DNA from: Lodderomyces elongisporus
Lineage: Eukaryota; Ascomycota; Pichiomycetes; Serinales; Debaryomycetaceae
NCBI RefSeq assembly: GCF_030384665.1
Contig: NC_083675.1
Location: 802,001-866,000 of the forward strand
Length of the DNA: 64,000 bases
Direction: 5' to 3'
Below the pieces are notes generated by a model that did no database searches, was not told where the DNA came from, and saw nothing but the letters and a program-made list of their open reading frames with translations. Position 1 is the stretch's first letter. Every line of letters starts with the position of its first letter. The position numbers were made by a program, and so were the translations under genes. Positions 49,597 to 60,198 of this stretch are shown here, one piece after another.

Positions 49597-52500
49597 ATGC
49601 CATCGAGACCAGGATTCAAGGGCTCCAGTTCAGCGAGATACGTGAAAAATGAAACCCGTAGTGGTGGTAGATACAAGACAACAGAATATAGAGCCAGACC
49701 ACAAGGCGCACTGGCATCATCTGCTACTCCAGTTGATCCATATGTTGCCAATAACCCTATGCTCAATGAATCCATACAGAAAAAAGAACTCGTGTCACGA
49801 ATAGACCAGATTGACTCCCTTATGGGATTTGAACGATTTGAACACGGTGAAAACGATGGGAATAAGCCTAGAAAAGGTTGGTTGATCAATTTGCATGCAA
49901 CAACCATACCTAGTGATAATTACTTAACTGGTTATTCTGGTGTGGATTACTATTTCCTTGATGAAGAAGGAGGAAGTTTTAAAGCAACATTGCAGTATGA
50001 CCCATATTTCTTTGTCGATATACTTAGTGCCGATTACGCATCAGAGATTGAAGAGTGGATGAGAAGGTTTTTGGAAACTTGTAAAGTGAAAAGCTTTGAT
50101 AGAGTAGTGAAGGAAGATTTGTCCTTACCAAACCATTTGGTTGGACTCAAAAAGAGTTTAATCAAGTTGACATTCCACAATATACAAGACCTCTTAATGG
50201 CAAGACGATTGTTGACCCCGATAATCAAAGAAAATCAGATGAACAAAGAGTCGAGAGATATGTTCAACTTCAATATGGACATCGATGCTTCTGACCCACT
50301 GAAACTTTTGAGCGATATAAAGGAATACGACGTGCCATACCATGTTCGAGTGGCTATTGACAAACAAATCAGAGTTGGAAAATGGTATAATGTATTTGCC
50401 AAACATGGCAAAGTTGAATTTGTTGAAGATAAAGAACTCATTGCATTTGCTGACCCGGTAGTGTTGGCATTCGATATAGAAACAACAAAGGCACCTCTCA
50501 AATTCCCCGATGCCAAAATTGACCAAGTCATGATGATTTCATATATGATTGATGGTGAAGGTTTTCTCATTACCAACAGAGAGATTATTTCTGAAGACAT
50601 TGCAGACTTTGAGTATACTCCAAAGCCAGAGTACCCCGGTCTTTTCACTATATTTAACGAACCAGACGAGAAACACGTGTTGCTCCGGTTCTTTGAACAT
50701 ATAAGAGACGTTAGACCTACAGTGATTGCTACATTTAATGGTGATTTCTTTGATTGGCCATTTGTTGAAAATAGATCTAGATTCCATGATATTGATATGT
50801 TTGATGAAATTGGATTTGCCAAGGATAACGAAGGCGAATACAAGTCCAAATACTGTGTGCACATGGATTGTTTCAGATGGGTCAAGAGGGATTCCTATTT
50901 GCCGCAAGGTTCACAAGGTTTGAAAGCAGTCACTACGGCAAAGTTGGGATATAACCCAACGGAATTGGACCCAGAGTTGATGACACCTTATGCATATGAA
51001 AAACCACAATTGTTGGCAGAGTACTCGGTTTCCGATGCAGTGGCAACTTACTACTTATACTACAAATACGTGCATCCTTTCATTTTTTCTCTTTGTACAA
51101 TCATTCCGTTGAATCCAGATGAGGTTTTGCGGAAAGGTACAGGTACATTATGTGAAATGTTGCTCTCCGTGCAGGCATACGAGGGAAATATATTACTTCC
51201 CAACAAACATTCTGATCCTATAGAGAGGTTTTATGATGGCCATTTGTTGGAATCGGAGACTTATGTTGGTGGACACGTGGAATCATTGGAAGCTGGCGTG
51301 TTTCGAAGTGATATCCCAACTCACTTTAAAATAGACCCCAATGCAATTGATGAATTATTAGGGAACTTGCACAAGTCGATCAAATTTTGCATTGAGGTGG
51401 AAAACAACAAGAAGATGGAAGAGGTGGAAAACTTTGACGAGGTTTATTCACAAATCGAGGCCGCATTGACAGAATTGAAACAAAACCCAGCGAGAAACGA
51501 GAAACCGCTTATTTACCATGTAGATGTGGCATCAATGTATCCGAATATAATGACGTCGAATAGACTTCAGCCGGATTCGATGAAGTCTGAGGAAGATTGT
51601 GCAGCATGCGATTTTAATCGACCAGGCAAAAATTGTGATAGACGATTACCTTGGTCATGGAGAGGTGAATATTACCCAGCAGAAATGAACGAGTATAATA
51701 TGATCAAACGAACTTTACAAAATGAAGAATTTCCACCGCAAAAACCATGGTTACCTCCAAGAACCTTTGATGAACTTTCTTATGCCGAGCAGGCCTCAGC
51801 TATCAAAAAGAGAATCAGTGATTATTCAAGGAAAGTGTACCACAGAGTCAAACAAAGTAAAGTTGTTACTCGTGAAGCCATAATTTGTCAAAGAGAAAAC
51901 CCATTTTATGTTGATACTGTTAGAAGCTTTAGAGATAGAAGATATGAATTTAAAGGTTTGGCAAAAGTGTGGAAGGGGAAAGCCAACAAGATCAGCAAGA
52001 GCAATACCATTGCCAGAGACGAGGCCAACAAGATGGTTGTCTTGTATGACTCGTTGCAACTTGCCCATAAAGTCATTTTGAATTCATTTTATGGTTATGT
52101 TATGAGAAAGGGTTCGAGATGGTACTCGATGGAAATGGCCGGAATCACATGTCTTACTGGTGCTACTATTATTCAAATGGCAAGGAAATTGGTTGAAAGG
52201 ATTGGTAGACCATTGGAGTTGGATACCGATGGTATTTGGTGTATCTTACCCCAAAGTTTCCCAGAGAATTTCAGTCTCAAATGTAAAGATGGCAAGAAAA
52301 TTTTGCTTGAGTACCCCTGTTCAATGTTGAATTATTTAGTTCACAAGGATTTCACAAATGATCAATATCAAACATTGGTTGATCCTGAAACGTTTAAATA
52401 CGAAACAAGGTCAGATAATTCAATCTTTTTTGAAGTTGATGGACCATACAAAGCTATGATCTTGCCCACATCAAAAGAGGAAGGTAAAGGGTTGAAGAAA

Positions 52501-55500
52501 AGGTATGCTGTGTTCAATGACGATGGTTCTCTTGCCGAGTTGAAAGGATTTGAGTTGAAAAGAAGAGGTGAGTTGCAGTTGATTAAGAACTTTCAATCAG
52601 ACATTTTCAAGTTATTTTTGGAAGGCGATAGTTTGGAAACTTGTTACCAAGCAGTTGCTTCTGTTGCAAATAACTGGTTAGATGTCTTGGACACAAAGGG
52701 AGGTATGCTTGAAGATGAAGACTTGATTGAGCTTATTTGTGAGAATAGAAGTATGTCGAAAAGTTTGGCAGAATATGGTGATCAAAAATCAACTTCGATT
52801 ACAACTGCCAAAAGGTTGGGTGAATTTTTGGGGGAGGAGATGGTCAAGGATGCAGGATTAGCGACAAAGTACATTATTAGTGCCAAGCCTATAGGTGCTC
52901 CAGTTACTGAAAGGGCTATTCCTGTTTCAATTTTTTCATCGGAGAAAAAAGAAATCTTTATGAAAAAATGGATGAAGGACCCGTCAATGACCAAGTTCAG
53001 TCCCAAAGATGTAATTGATTGGGACTACTATTATGAGAGATTAGCTTCTGTTGTACAAAAAATCATCACCATTCCTGCTGCATTGCAAAATGTGAAAAAC
53101 CCAGTGCCAAGAGTTCCTCATCCGGATTGGTTGAAAAAGAGAATAGATAACCAGGGCAGCTCGAAACAACAGAGTTCAATTGCCAAATTCTTTAACGCTG
53201 GCACAAAGGACGAAAGTAAGGTGAGGGATATTGAAGATTTTGGTGGTCTTGATACTGAATCCATAAGGACAAACTTGGACAACTTGAGAAAAAAGAGAAA
53301 AGCAAGAAATGCGAGCCTGGTTCAAGAGATGGAAGAGAGGGAAGAGAGAAATCAAGCTCTTTTGAATGGCTCTTGTCCATCTATCGCTGATGATTATACT
53401 GGTTTTTTGCAATACCAAAAGGCCAAGTGGTCTCTACAGGCTTCGGGAAGAGAACGGAAAAGGAAATTATTTGGCTCACAAGCACAAAGTTCTCAAAGGT
53501 CAACTGTTGGTGGCATGTTTAAAAAGCAAGCAGAAAATGTTGCCGGCACAGATTGGGAAATTTTGGAATACAAGGAAGATCCAATGAAACCGGGTGATTT
53601 GAAAGTTTATGTTTCTGCAGCAGAGAAAATTCATACGTTTACTTTTCATGTCCCAAAAAAAGTTTTTGCTTCATTCAAGACACCGCTTTCATCTAGGCAA
53701 AGTATACCTGGTTGTATTATTGAAAAATCCACCGCCATTTTGCCCAACGGACACGATGGTAGCAATTTGTACAAATTGACAATGCCACAATCCGAATACC
53801 AAGATCAGATTTCTAATGTAGAAAGTTTATTGCAAAGCTCAAATACTTTGGGGATCTACGAAGGAGAAGTATCTCCCATCCAGAGAGCTGTGTTGGAATT
53901 GGGTCATACGGTAAAGTTTGATGATACTAAAGTTGGTGCACTTGGAAGAGGATTGAAGAATGGTTTTGATACCAAGGATTTGATCAAGGTACATGGTGAT
54001 AATTATTTGAAAAGATTCGACATGGATATTGTGTATCTCCTACACATTGTTACCAATAGTTATGAGTACTTTACTCTTTTCAAGTCTTGGGAAAATCACT
54101 GTATAATGTTTGTGTTGAAACCATCTGCAAATGCACAAGAGTTGCCGAATAGTTTTCATAAAATTTATCAAGAACTATATGCTGGTAAAAGTGAGAAACT
54201 AAAAAAATCACAAAGAATAATTGAGTACCCACCAAAGATTACATTTGAAGCATTGTACTATCACGATAAGCTTAAACTTTTCAAGAAGTTGAATCAAGCA
54301 ATTGGAAAATTGCATGAGAGTAGAAGTGCTAAGGCTTTATTTGCGATCCAGTCTCCGTATGCTGATAGAGTTTTGAACGGATTGAGTTCGACATTTGATT
54401 TCCCCACAGTAAAGATGGCAGTGAATGAACTCTCGCTTCCAGCAGTGGGCTGGCAAGTATTGATTTCGAAAAGAGTGATTAATCATTATTTTGTTCTTGG
54501 CTCATGGTTGCAAAACTTGATTGCACTTTCTAGATACGGTGGAGTTCCTTTGTGTAATTTGCAAATTGAGAATATGAGTTATTTAATCGATGTCGAATAT
54601 GCGAGAAGGCTTATAGAAAATAACATTGTTTTATGGTGGTCTCCAAACCCCTTACCAGATCATGGAGGTTTTGAAAATGACAAGCCCATAAATTCCGAGA
54701 GTTTAAAATTTCCCGTTATCAATAATCCAGAAGTGTACGAGACTGCATGCCTCGAAGTGGAGATTGGAACCCTCACCATCAACACCATTTTAACCAGTTC
54801 GATTATTAATGAGGCCGAGGGGACAGATTTGGCTGATGACTCTGTTCAGTATGACAACAATAATGGCGCTGGCTCTTTTGCTGTGGATTCTTTTTCAACA
54901 CCAGCATTGTTGATCTTGAGAGCGATGGTTAAGGATTGGTGGGATGATGCATTAAGTAACAACCAGAGTGCTGATTCTGTGATGAATGCTTTAATTCCTT
55001 GGGTGCAAAAGAAGGACTCATATTTGTACGATCCGGCATTGCATTACCATGTGCACAATCTAAGTTCAAAAGCTTTGTTGCAATTGGTTAATGAGTTTAA
55101 AAAAATGGGTTCTCAAGTAATATTTGCAAATAGAACGAAATTGCTTCTTCAAACGTCCAAGATTTCCGTGGAGAACTCCTACGCTTATGGCCAGTATATA
55201 ATCAAAGCTGCTAGATCGAAACCACTTTTCAATTTTCTTGATTTGCGGATTGTCAAATACTGGGACTTGCTTATATGGATGGATGAGTTTAACTATGGTG
55301 GACGTTGCTGCCCAGAGATTATTAGCGCAGACGAGCAAAACCTTACAGTTGAGAATAAGTGGCTCTTGAAAAAGTATTTGCCAGTTGTTTTCCAAGATGA
55401 GTTTGAGGATTGGATTATAATCTTTTTAAATGCATTATTGCAGTATAAACAGAAAACATTGATGGGTACACAATCTGGGGGAACACCAAGAATTACTCAA

Positions 55501-56238
55501 ATTGCTCATATTCTCAATGGTCAAAAGAAACTCCAAAACAAAGAACTTGAGCATGAAGAAGTCGATCTCACCAATGGCGTTGCCGAGGAGTTTAGAAAAC
55601 CATTGCTTGTGAGAATGGAAAAGTTGTATCGCCGCCAAATTGACGCGATTCTCAATCCTGAATTTAAAAAGGAGTATGAGTTTCCAAAACTTCCTGGCTC
55701 ACATATATCATTGCGGAATCCTGCGCTCGAGCTCGTTAAATTTATTTGCGCTGTACTTTCGCTATCGAAAAAGAGAAATATCGAGATAAGAGTGTTGAGG
55801 AAGGAATTGCTCCAGATATTCGATATCAAGGAATTTAGTGCTCAAGCAAACTTTATAAATCCAGCCACATCATTGGTTATACCTCATGTTATTTGTGATT
55901 ATTGTAACCAAGTACGTGATATCGATATATGTCGTGAAGAAGAGGGCGGCGTGTGGAATTGCACTTTTTGCCACAAGCCATTCAACAAGGTTGGTTTGGA
56001 AGAAGAGATTATTGCACAGTTTACGCACTTGTTTGTTGAGTATTATGGTCAAGATTTAAAATGTGAAAAGTGCTCAACTATAAGAAAGAACAATTTGGAT
56101 TTGTTTTGCAAGTGTTCAGGGAACTGGGTTGAGACTATCAATGTTGCAGATGTCGATAAGCAAGTGCATATTTACAATAATGTTGCAAATTTTTACAACT
56201 TGCAACTTTTGAAAGGATGGATAGAGGAATGTTTATAG
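49597..56238 (+). CDS. POL2: DNA polymerase epsilon catalytic subunit
   Basis: The leading-strand replicative polymerase, 2,213 residues (yeast 2,222), complete. The N-terminus has the PIP-free start MPSRPGFKGSSSARY. The 3'-5' exonuclease has FDIETTKAPLKFP, with Asp293 and Glu295. The B-family polymerase has DVASMYPNIM with Asp643 and LDTDGIW with Asp876/Asp878. The CysX iron-sulphur ligands Cys668, Cys671, Cys680 and Cys764 are all present. The tail holds an inactive second B-family fold with WWSPNPLPDHGGFEND and two zinc-type modules near the end: CDYCNQVRDIDIC...CTFC and CEKCSTIRKNNLDLFCKC. A PIP-like QSSIAKFFN lies near residue 1190. Length, motifs and codon phase show no break. ORC5 follows on the same strand 426 bp later. 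Confidence 0.99.
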   Translation: MPSRPGFKGSSSARYVKNETRSGGRYKTTEYRARPQGALASSATPVDPYVANNPMLNESIQKKELVSRIDQIDSLMGFERFEHGENDGNKPRKGWLINLHATTIPSDNYLTGYSGVDYYFLDEEGGSFKATLQYDPYFFVDILSADYASEIEEWMRRFLETCKVKSFDRVVKEDLSLPNHLVGLKKSLIKLTFHNIQDLLMARRLLTPIIKENQMNKESRDMFNFNMDIDASDPLKLLSDIKEYDVPYHVRVAIDKQIRVGKWYNVFAKHGKVEFVEDKELIAFADPVVLAFDIETTKAPLKFPDAKIDQVMMISYMIDGEGFLITNREIISEDIADFEYTPKPEYPGLFTIFNEPDEKHVLLRFFEHIRDVRPTVIATFNGDFFDWPFVENRSRFHDIDMFDEIGFAKDNEGEYKSKYCVHMDCFRWVKRDSYLPQGSQGLKAVTTAKLGYNPTELDPELMTPYAYEKPQLLAEYSVSDAVATYYLYYKYVHPFIFSLCTIIPLNPDEVLRKGTGTLCEMLLSVQAYEGNILLPNKHSDPIERFYDGHLLESETYVGGHVESLEAGVFRSDIPTHFKIDPNAIDELLGNLHKSIKFCIEVENNKKMEEVENFDEVYSQIEAALTELKQNPARNEKPLIYHVDVASMYPNIMTSNRLQPDSMKSEEDCAACDFNRPGKNCDRRLPWSWRGEYYPAEMNEYNMIKRTLQNEEFPPQKPWLPPRTFDELSYAEQASAIKKRISDYSRKVYHRVKQSKVVTREAIICQRENPFYVDTVRSFRDRRYEFKGLAKVWKGKANKISKSNTIARDEANKMVVLYDSLQLAHKVILNSFYGYVMRKGSRWYSMEMAGITCLTGATIIQMARKLVERIGRPLELDTDGIWCILPQSFPENFSLKCKDGKKILLEYPCSMLNYLVHKDFTNDQYQTLVDPETFKYETRSDNSIFFEVDGPYKAMILPTSKEEGKGLKKRYAVFNDDGSLAELKGFELKRRGELQLIKNFQSDIFKLFLEGDSLETCYQAVASVANNWLDVLDTKGGMLEDEDLIELICENRSMSKSLAEYGDQKSTSITTAKRLGEFLGEEMVKDAGLATKYIISAKPIGAPVTERAIPVSIFSSEKKEIFMKKWMKDPSMTKFSPKDVIDWDYYYERLASVVQKIITIPAALQNVKNPVPRVPHPDWLKKRIDNQGSSKQQSSIAKFFNAGTKDESKVRDIEDFGGLDTESIRTNLDNLRKKRKARNASLVQEMEEREERNQALLNGSCPSIADDYTGFLQYQKAKWSLQASGRERKRKLFGSQAQSSQRSTVGGMFKKQAENVAGTDWEILEYKEDPMKPGDLKVYVSAAEKIHTFTFHVPKKVFASFKTPLSSRQSIPGCIIEKSTAILPNGHDGSNLYKLTMPQSEYQDQISNVESLLQSSNTLGIYEGEVSPIQRAVLELGHTVKFDDTKVGALGRGLKNGFDTKDLIKVHGDNYLKRFDMDIVYLLHIVTNSYEYFTLFKSWENHCIMFVLKPSANAQELPNSFHKIYQELYAGKSEKLKKSQRIIEYPPKITFEALYYHDKLKLFKKLNQAIGKLHESRSAKALFAIQSPYADRVLNGLSSTFDFPTVKMAVNELSLPAVGWQVLISKRVINHYFVLGSWLQNLIALSRYGGVPLCNLQIENMSYLIDVEYARRLIENNIVLWWSPNPLPDHGGFENDKPINSESLKFPVINNPEVYETACLEVEIGTLTINTILTSSIINEAEGTDLADDSVQYDNNNGAGSFAVDSFSTPALLILRAMVKDWWDDALSNNQSADSVMNALIPWVQKKDSYLYDPALHYHVHNLSSKALLQLVNEFKKMGSQVIFANRTKLLLQTSKISVENSYAYGQYIIKAARSKPLFNFLDLRIVKYWDLLIWMDEFNYGGRCCPEIISADEQNLTVENKWLLKKYLPVVFQDEFEDWIIIFLNALLQYKQKTLMGTQSGGTPRITQIAHILNGQKKLQNKELEHEEVDLTNGVAEEFRKPLLVRMEKLYRRQIDAILNPEFKKEYEFPKLPGSHISLRNPALELVKFICAVLSLSKKRNIEIRVLRKELLQIFDIKEFSAQANFINPATSLVIPHVICDYCNQVRDIDICREEEGGVWNCTFCHKPFNKVGLEEEIIAQFTHLFVEYYGQDLKCEKCSTIRKNNLDLFCKCSGNWVETINVADVDKQVHIYNNVANFYNLQLLKGWIEECL

Positions 56239-56664
56239 AATACTGCGTGAAGAGTAGATGACTTTTTAATAAAGATTTGAAATAAAAATTTGAAATGAAA
56301 AAAGGGGAAACAAAAAAAAAGGAAGGAAGGAAAGGTTGAGGAAAGCAAAACTCATTGTACTTGTGATTATTATTATGACATTGGTTTCTTTCTTTCCTTT
56401 GTTGCATCCTTTTTTTCCTGTTTTCTTTTTACTGTATTTTCTGTTTCTGCTTGATTTAGATTTTCTTTTTTAATTTTTTTTAATTTTTTTTATTTTTTTA
56501 ATTTTTTTAATTTTTTTTTTGTTTCTTTATTCTACTTTAGCCGAACAACTGTAGCTTCTACAAATACTTGCAGTAAAATTCTGTTAACATACATTGTAAT
56601 ATACTAAATTGTTCTTGTATATCAAGAGATTAGCACAAACAAGCAGAAGCAAATATAACCAAGC
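56239..56664. promoter_or_regulatory. POL2-ORC5 intergenic
   Basis: 426 bp. A ladder of TTTTTTTAA units at about 56465-56520 precedes ORC5. Such dA:dT tracts often mark nucleosome-poor promoters or origins in yeasts; this is inference. Confidence 0.5.
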
Positions 56665-58122
56665 ATGAGTCTTTCAGACAATGAACTACGACAATTGAAA
56701 TCTGAAGTCATAGAAAGAGATTACGAAATCGATGCCCTAAACGCATTCATTACACGAGAAGCAGAATTATCTTCACCATGCGTCCTCGTCAATAGCTATA
56801 AACCAGTGGGAAAAACATATACGGTAAAGGCATTTCTCAGGAAACTTGGAGTACGACATTCAGTTATCCAATGTGACGAATGTGTTTCAAAACAAATGTT
56901 ATTGCACAGGTGTTACAAAAGTATACTTCAAGACAGTGGAATCTCAGAAACTGATTCGAGCTATATGCCTACATTAAATGAAGGATTTGCCCAGTTCTTG
57001 GCTGCATTGGAGGAATTTATAACAAAATATAATTATACCGAGCACCATGTTCTTGTTCTTGATAGATTTGACCAGATATTTGAAAACTGCGATTCAGTAT
57101 TGCTTGCATTCAGTCGATTTAGGGAATGTTCTAAAGTTCAAAACTTGTCCGTGGTTGCAATATTTAGTGGCTCGACACCAAGAGACTTAGTGACTTACTC
57201 CAACCCACGAATATTCTTTCAGCCATACAATGAAGAGCAAATAATCAAGATACTTGAGCAAGGCCAATTCTGCCAATTTAATTTTGACACGGGTGAAAGA
57301 AAGGAAAAGGAAGTGGAGTTTTATAATCAGTATGTAAAACTTATTGTTGATTCATTTTTCGACTACACGGGGTCAGATCTAACAATGTTGAAAATGATCA
57401 TTACTAGTCTTTGGGACAAGTTTGTTGAAAAAGTGAGGATTGGTGAGTATGGTTTGAATGATATTGTTAAAATATACAAAGAGAATATGGACGTTTTTAC
57501 AACAAGAGACAATTATATGACCAATGCAAATGTTAAAGAGTATCGCACGCAGCGCGATGAGGTTGCCGATGCGGGGTTTGCAAGCGTGCAAGATCTTCCA
57601 CTTCACTCCAAATTCATCTTGCTAGCATCATACCTCGCGTCGCATGGAAACCAGAGGAACGATCTACACAAGTATTCTAAAGTCAAGGTAGTCAAGTACA
57701 AGAAGCGAGCTTCAAGAAAGAATGTTAATGGTCATTTGAACAAGGAGGATATAGATTCACGGTTGTTGACGGCTACTTATGTCGATTTGGAAAGAATTTT
57801 GGCCATCTTATCAGTTATATATCAACACCTGGCACCGCTGCTAAACCAATCAGATAAAGACGACTTGTATTATTTGGATGATCGAGTGATTGAAAATGAG
57901 CTCAAAAAGGAACAAGAGAAGCTGAAGTTCACACTCACGAGGAATATCGATTTAAACAGTCAGATTGCCACTTTGTCTTCACTTGGATTGTTGAATAAGA
58001 CCCAAACGTCGGATATCTTGGCTGCAAGAGTGAGGTGGAGGTGCAATTTAGATTGGCCTACTGCAGAAGCCATAGCCAAAAATGTGAATTTCCCTATATC
58101 GGAATTTTTAATCGAAGATTAG
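56665..58122 (+). CDS. ORC5: Origin recognition complex subunit 5
   Basis: An AAA+ subunit of ORC, the initiator that loads MCM helicases at origins. It is 485 residues (yeast 479). The N-terminal helices lead to a Walker A-type LVNSYKPVGKTYTVKAFLRK in which the first Gly of GxxxxGKT is Ser44, with Gly49-Lys50-Thr51 kept. The Walker B-like strand is VLVLDRFDQIF, with Asp followed by Arg rather than Glu. The AAA+ lid follows, with a sensor-like IFSGSTPRDLV and the FFQPYNEEQIIKILE helix, then a C-terminal winged-helix region. The pattern KFILLASYLASHG is typical of Orc5. It is intact. Confidence 0.93.
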   Translation: MSLSDNELRQLKSEVIERDYEIDALNAFITREAELSSPCVLVNSYKPVGKTYTVKAFLRKLGVRHSVIQCDECVSKQMLLHRCYKSILQDSGISETDSSYMPTLNEGFAQFLAALEEFITKYNYTEHHVLVLDRFDQIFENCDSVLLAFSRFRECSKVQNLSVVAIFSGSTPRDLVTYSNPRIFFQPYNEEQIIKILEQGQFCQFNFDTGERKEKEVEFYNQYVKLIVDSFFDYTGSDLTMLKMIITSLWDKFVEKVRIGEYGLNDIVKIYKENMDVFTTRDNYMTNANVKEYRTQRDEVADAGFASVQDLPLHSKFILLASYLASHGNQRNDLHKYSKVKVVKYKKRASRKNVNGHLNKEDIDSRLLTATYVDLERILAILSVIYQHLAPLLNQSDKDDLYYLDDRVIENELKKEQEKLKFTLTRNIDLNSQIATLSSLGLLNKTQTSDILAARVRWRCNLDWPTAEAIAKNVNFPISEFLIED

Positions 58123-58178
58123 CAACAAGAGAAAAGAGAAAAGAGAAAAGAAAATAGGAAAGAAAAAGAAAGCCGTGT

Positions 58179-59759
58179 CTATTGATCAAAAATAACATTC
58201 AGTATATGTCGAAAATCAACATCACCTGTTCTTCTAACCTCAACCTGATTGTTGAAATATGTATCTTTCCAGTGTTTCATTTCGTATTCCGAATATGGAC
58301 CATTGACCAAATCATCACCCATCCACCTGAATTCCCATATCTTCTCACCATAATCAATTTCTTTTCCGCTTTCTTCTCTTATGTTATTGACCAGACTATT
58401 TGTTTCGTCACCATCACTTAAATTTTCATGTCCTTTTAGTTCTTCTTCTTCTTCTTCTTCTTCCTCTTCTCTATTTCTTTTCAATCCACGATTTAGTGAA
58501 TAGTACTTGCCTGTCTCTTTTTGGAATAATCGCATCAACTCTTCTTTAGTCATCTCATACACCTCAGATTGACCATGCTGATTTTGAAGTATAGAGCACG
58601 AATCAGTTAGTTTGGTAATGGTGTTTTTCACAATGTTTTCTACTTTATTAGTTTCATTAGTCTCATCACTGGTGGTTTCTTTTCCGGTGCTTGTCTTGAG
58701 TTTTTTTTGCTTATTTTTTTTAATTCTTTTCAATTCCTTGTTTAGGCGCACTAATGCTTCCATTGGTGATTCTACAGGCTCCAACACTTTAATCAATTGT
58801 ACAAGTAGTTCCAGCATGGACTCCACATTCTTGTTTTTGGCAAGTTCTTGTTCAGCAATTGCTCTTTTTCTTTGTTGTTCCCGTTCTCTTTGTGCTAGTC
58901 GTGCTTTTCTAATTTCCAGTTTACCAAATCCTTGGAGATACTCGTCCTCGTCATTTTCTTGATCCAGGTTACTTGAGTTGGCTCTGTCTTCATCTTCATG
59001 GTAGTTACCTACATCATCAAAATGACCTTTTGATTCCTCTTCCCGCATATCAAAAGCTTCCAATTTCGGTTGTGGTTTCTTTCTCTGTCGTCGAGTCAAG
59101 TCAAAGTTTTCGACGTTGATATAATAAGAGTTCTTATCATAATCTTCATCTTCCTCTTCTTCCTCTTCCTCCTCTTCTTCATCTTCTTCATCTTCTTCAT
59201 CTTCTTCATCTTCTTCCTCTTCTTCTTCTTCTTCCTCTTCCTCTTCCTCTTCATCTTCTTCTTCCTCTTCTTCTTCCTCTTCCTCTTCTTCTTCCTCTTC
59301 CTCTTCCTCGTCTTCTTCATTGCCATTTTCGAATAAATTATGTCGATAGCCTTCCACGGCGGTAGATGCTGTTGTGCTATTGTTGCTCTCAGCAAACCTT
59401 ACTTGTTTAATTTTAGTTTTCGTTGGCTCTTTATCATCATCGCTTGCAAACATATCGTCTTCCTCATCTTCATCCATTTCCCCTTGTCTTTTGGGTTTCG
59501 CAGTTACTGTGTTTACAGGATTCTCCTTGAATATATCGTAATCACTATCAGTATCACTGTCATTACCACTACCTCTATAATTATAACGATCACTGTCGTT
59601 ATCATTATCACTATCACCATCGTCAATTCTATGCTCTTTTTCCATCTCTGTGTGTGTGTATTGCGAGACGTTAGACATGCCATCATCAGCAGGTCTAGTT
59701 GCCGTGCTCTTAAAACGACTTGGTGCCTTATTGTGCAACAATTTTCTCTTCAGGTCCAT
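58179..59759 (-). CDS. LIN1: GYF-domain protein Lin1/CD2BP2 (U5 snRNP)
   Basis: 526 residues from the Met at 59759; an upstream in-frame Met at 59822 is possible. The N-terminus MDLKRKLLHNKAPSRFKS and later KQVRFAES fit the CD2BP2/Lin1 family. Residues about 150-206 are an almost pure Glu/Asp tract. A basic block follows (LTRRQRKKPQPKLEAF), then KAR-type helices (KLEIRKARLAQREREQ). The C-terminal GYF domain is EIDYGEKIWEFRWMGDDLVNG in part, with GPYSEYEMKHW then VEVRRTG. Lin1/Snu40 joins the U5 snRNP in splicing. It is divergent to LTO1 across 439 bp. Confidence 0.88.
   Translation of the reverse strand: MDLKRKLLHNKAPSRFKSTATRPADDGMSNVSQYTHTEMEKEHRIDDGDSDNDNDSDRYNYRGSGNDSDTDSDYDIFKENPVNTVTAKPKRQGEMDEDEEDDMFASDDDKEPTKTKIKQVRFAESNNSTTASTAVEGYRHNLFENGNEEDEEEEEEEEEEEEEEEEEEDEEEEEEEEEEEEEEDEEDEEDEEDEEEEEEEEEEDEDYDKNSYYINVENFDLTRRQRKKPQPKLEAFDMREEESKGHFDDVGNYHEDEDRANSSNLDQENDEDEYLQGFGKLEIRKARLAQREREQQRKRAIAEQELAKNKNVESMLELLVQLIKVLEPVESPMEALVRLNKELKRIKKNKQKKLKTSTGKETTSDETNETNKVENIVKNTITKLTDSCSILQNQHGQSEVYEMTKEELMRLFQKETGKYYSLNRGLKRNREEEEEEEEEELKGHENLSDGDETNSLVNNIREESGKEIDYGEKIWEFRWMGDDLVNGPYSEYEMKHWKDTYFNNQVEVRRTGDVDFRHILNVIFDQ
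59140..59320 (-). repeat. TTCTTCCTC coding repeat (poly-Glu/Asp)
   Basis: About 180 bp of CTT/CTC/ATC triplets on the plus strand, read as GAA/GAG/GAT on the minus strand. It encodes the acidic tract of LIN1. Confidence 0.85.
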
Positions 59760-60198
59760 TATTGATGATTCTGGTTTCTTCCATAATTCATTTGAAATAT
59801 TTTGTTTGAAAAAGACTTGCAAAAGAAAAGTGTGTGGTATAAAATGGCTAGCTCGACCTTGTAATATTTAAAAAATTGCGCAAATGCAAATGCCAAATGT
59901 CAAGCGCAAATGTCAAACGCAAACAAAGAGAGAGCGCGATTATTATAGATGTTTGTATATGTGTATATGTATATATATATATATAAATAATTTTTTTTTT
60001 TTTTACGTTTCTTTTGGGATGTACTGTGAGCTATCAATAAAAGAACAACAAAAACACCCGAGGTGTTATGCAACTGCATCTCTCTTGACCAAACAAAGTA
60101 CAAACAAAGTACAAACAAAGTACAAACAAAGTGCAAACTAGCTTTATCCATTAAGAGAGAAAGAAGAACGTATAGGGGAGAAGGGGAAAAAAAAAGTA
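59760..60198. promoter_or_regulatory. Divergent LIN1/LTO1 upstream region
   Basis: 439 bp. CAAATG-type repeats at about 59880-59925 (ATGCAAATGCC, CGCAAATGTC), an (AT)n run near 59965-59985, a poly-T run at 59992-60004, and a four-fold ACAAAGTACAA repeat at about 60092-60130 just before LTO1. Confidence 0.5.
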
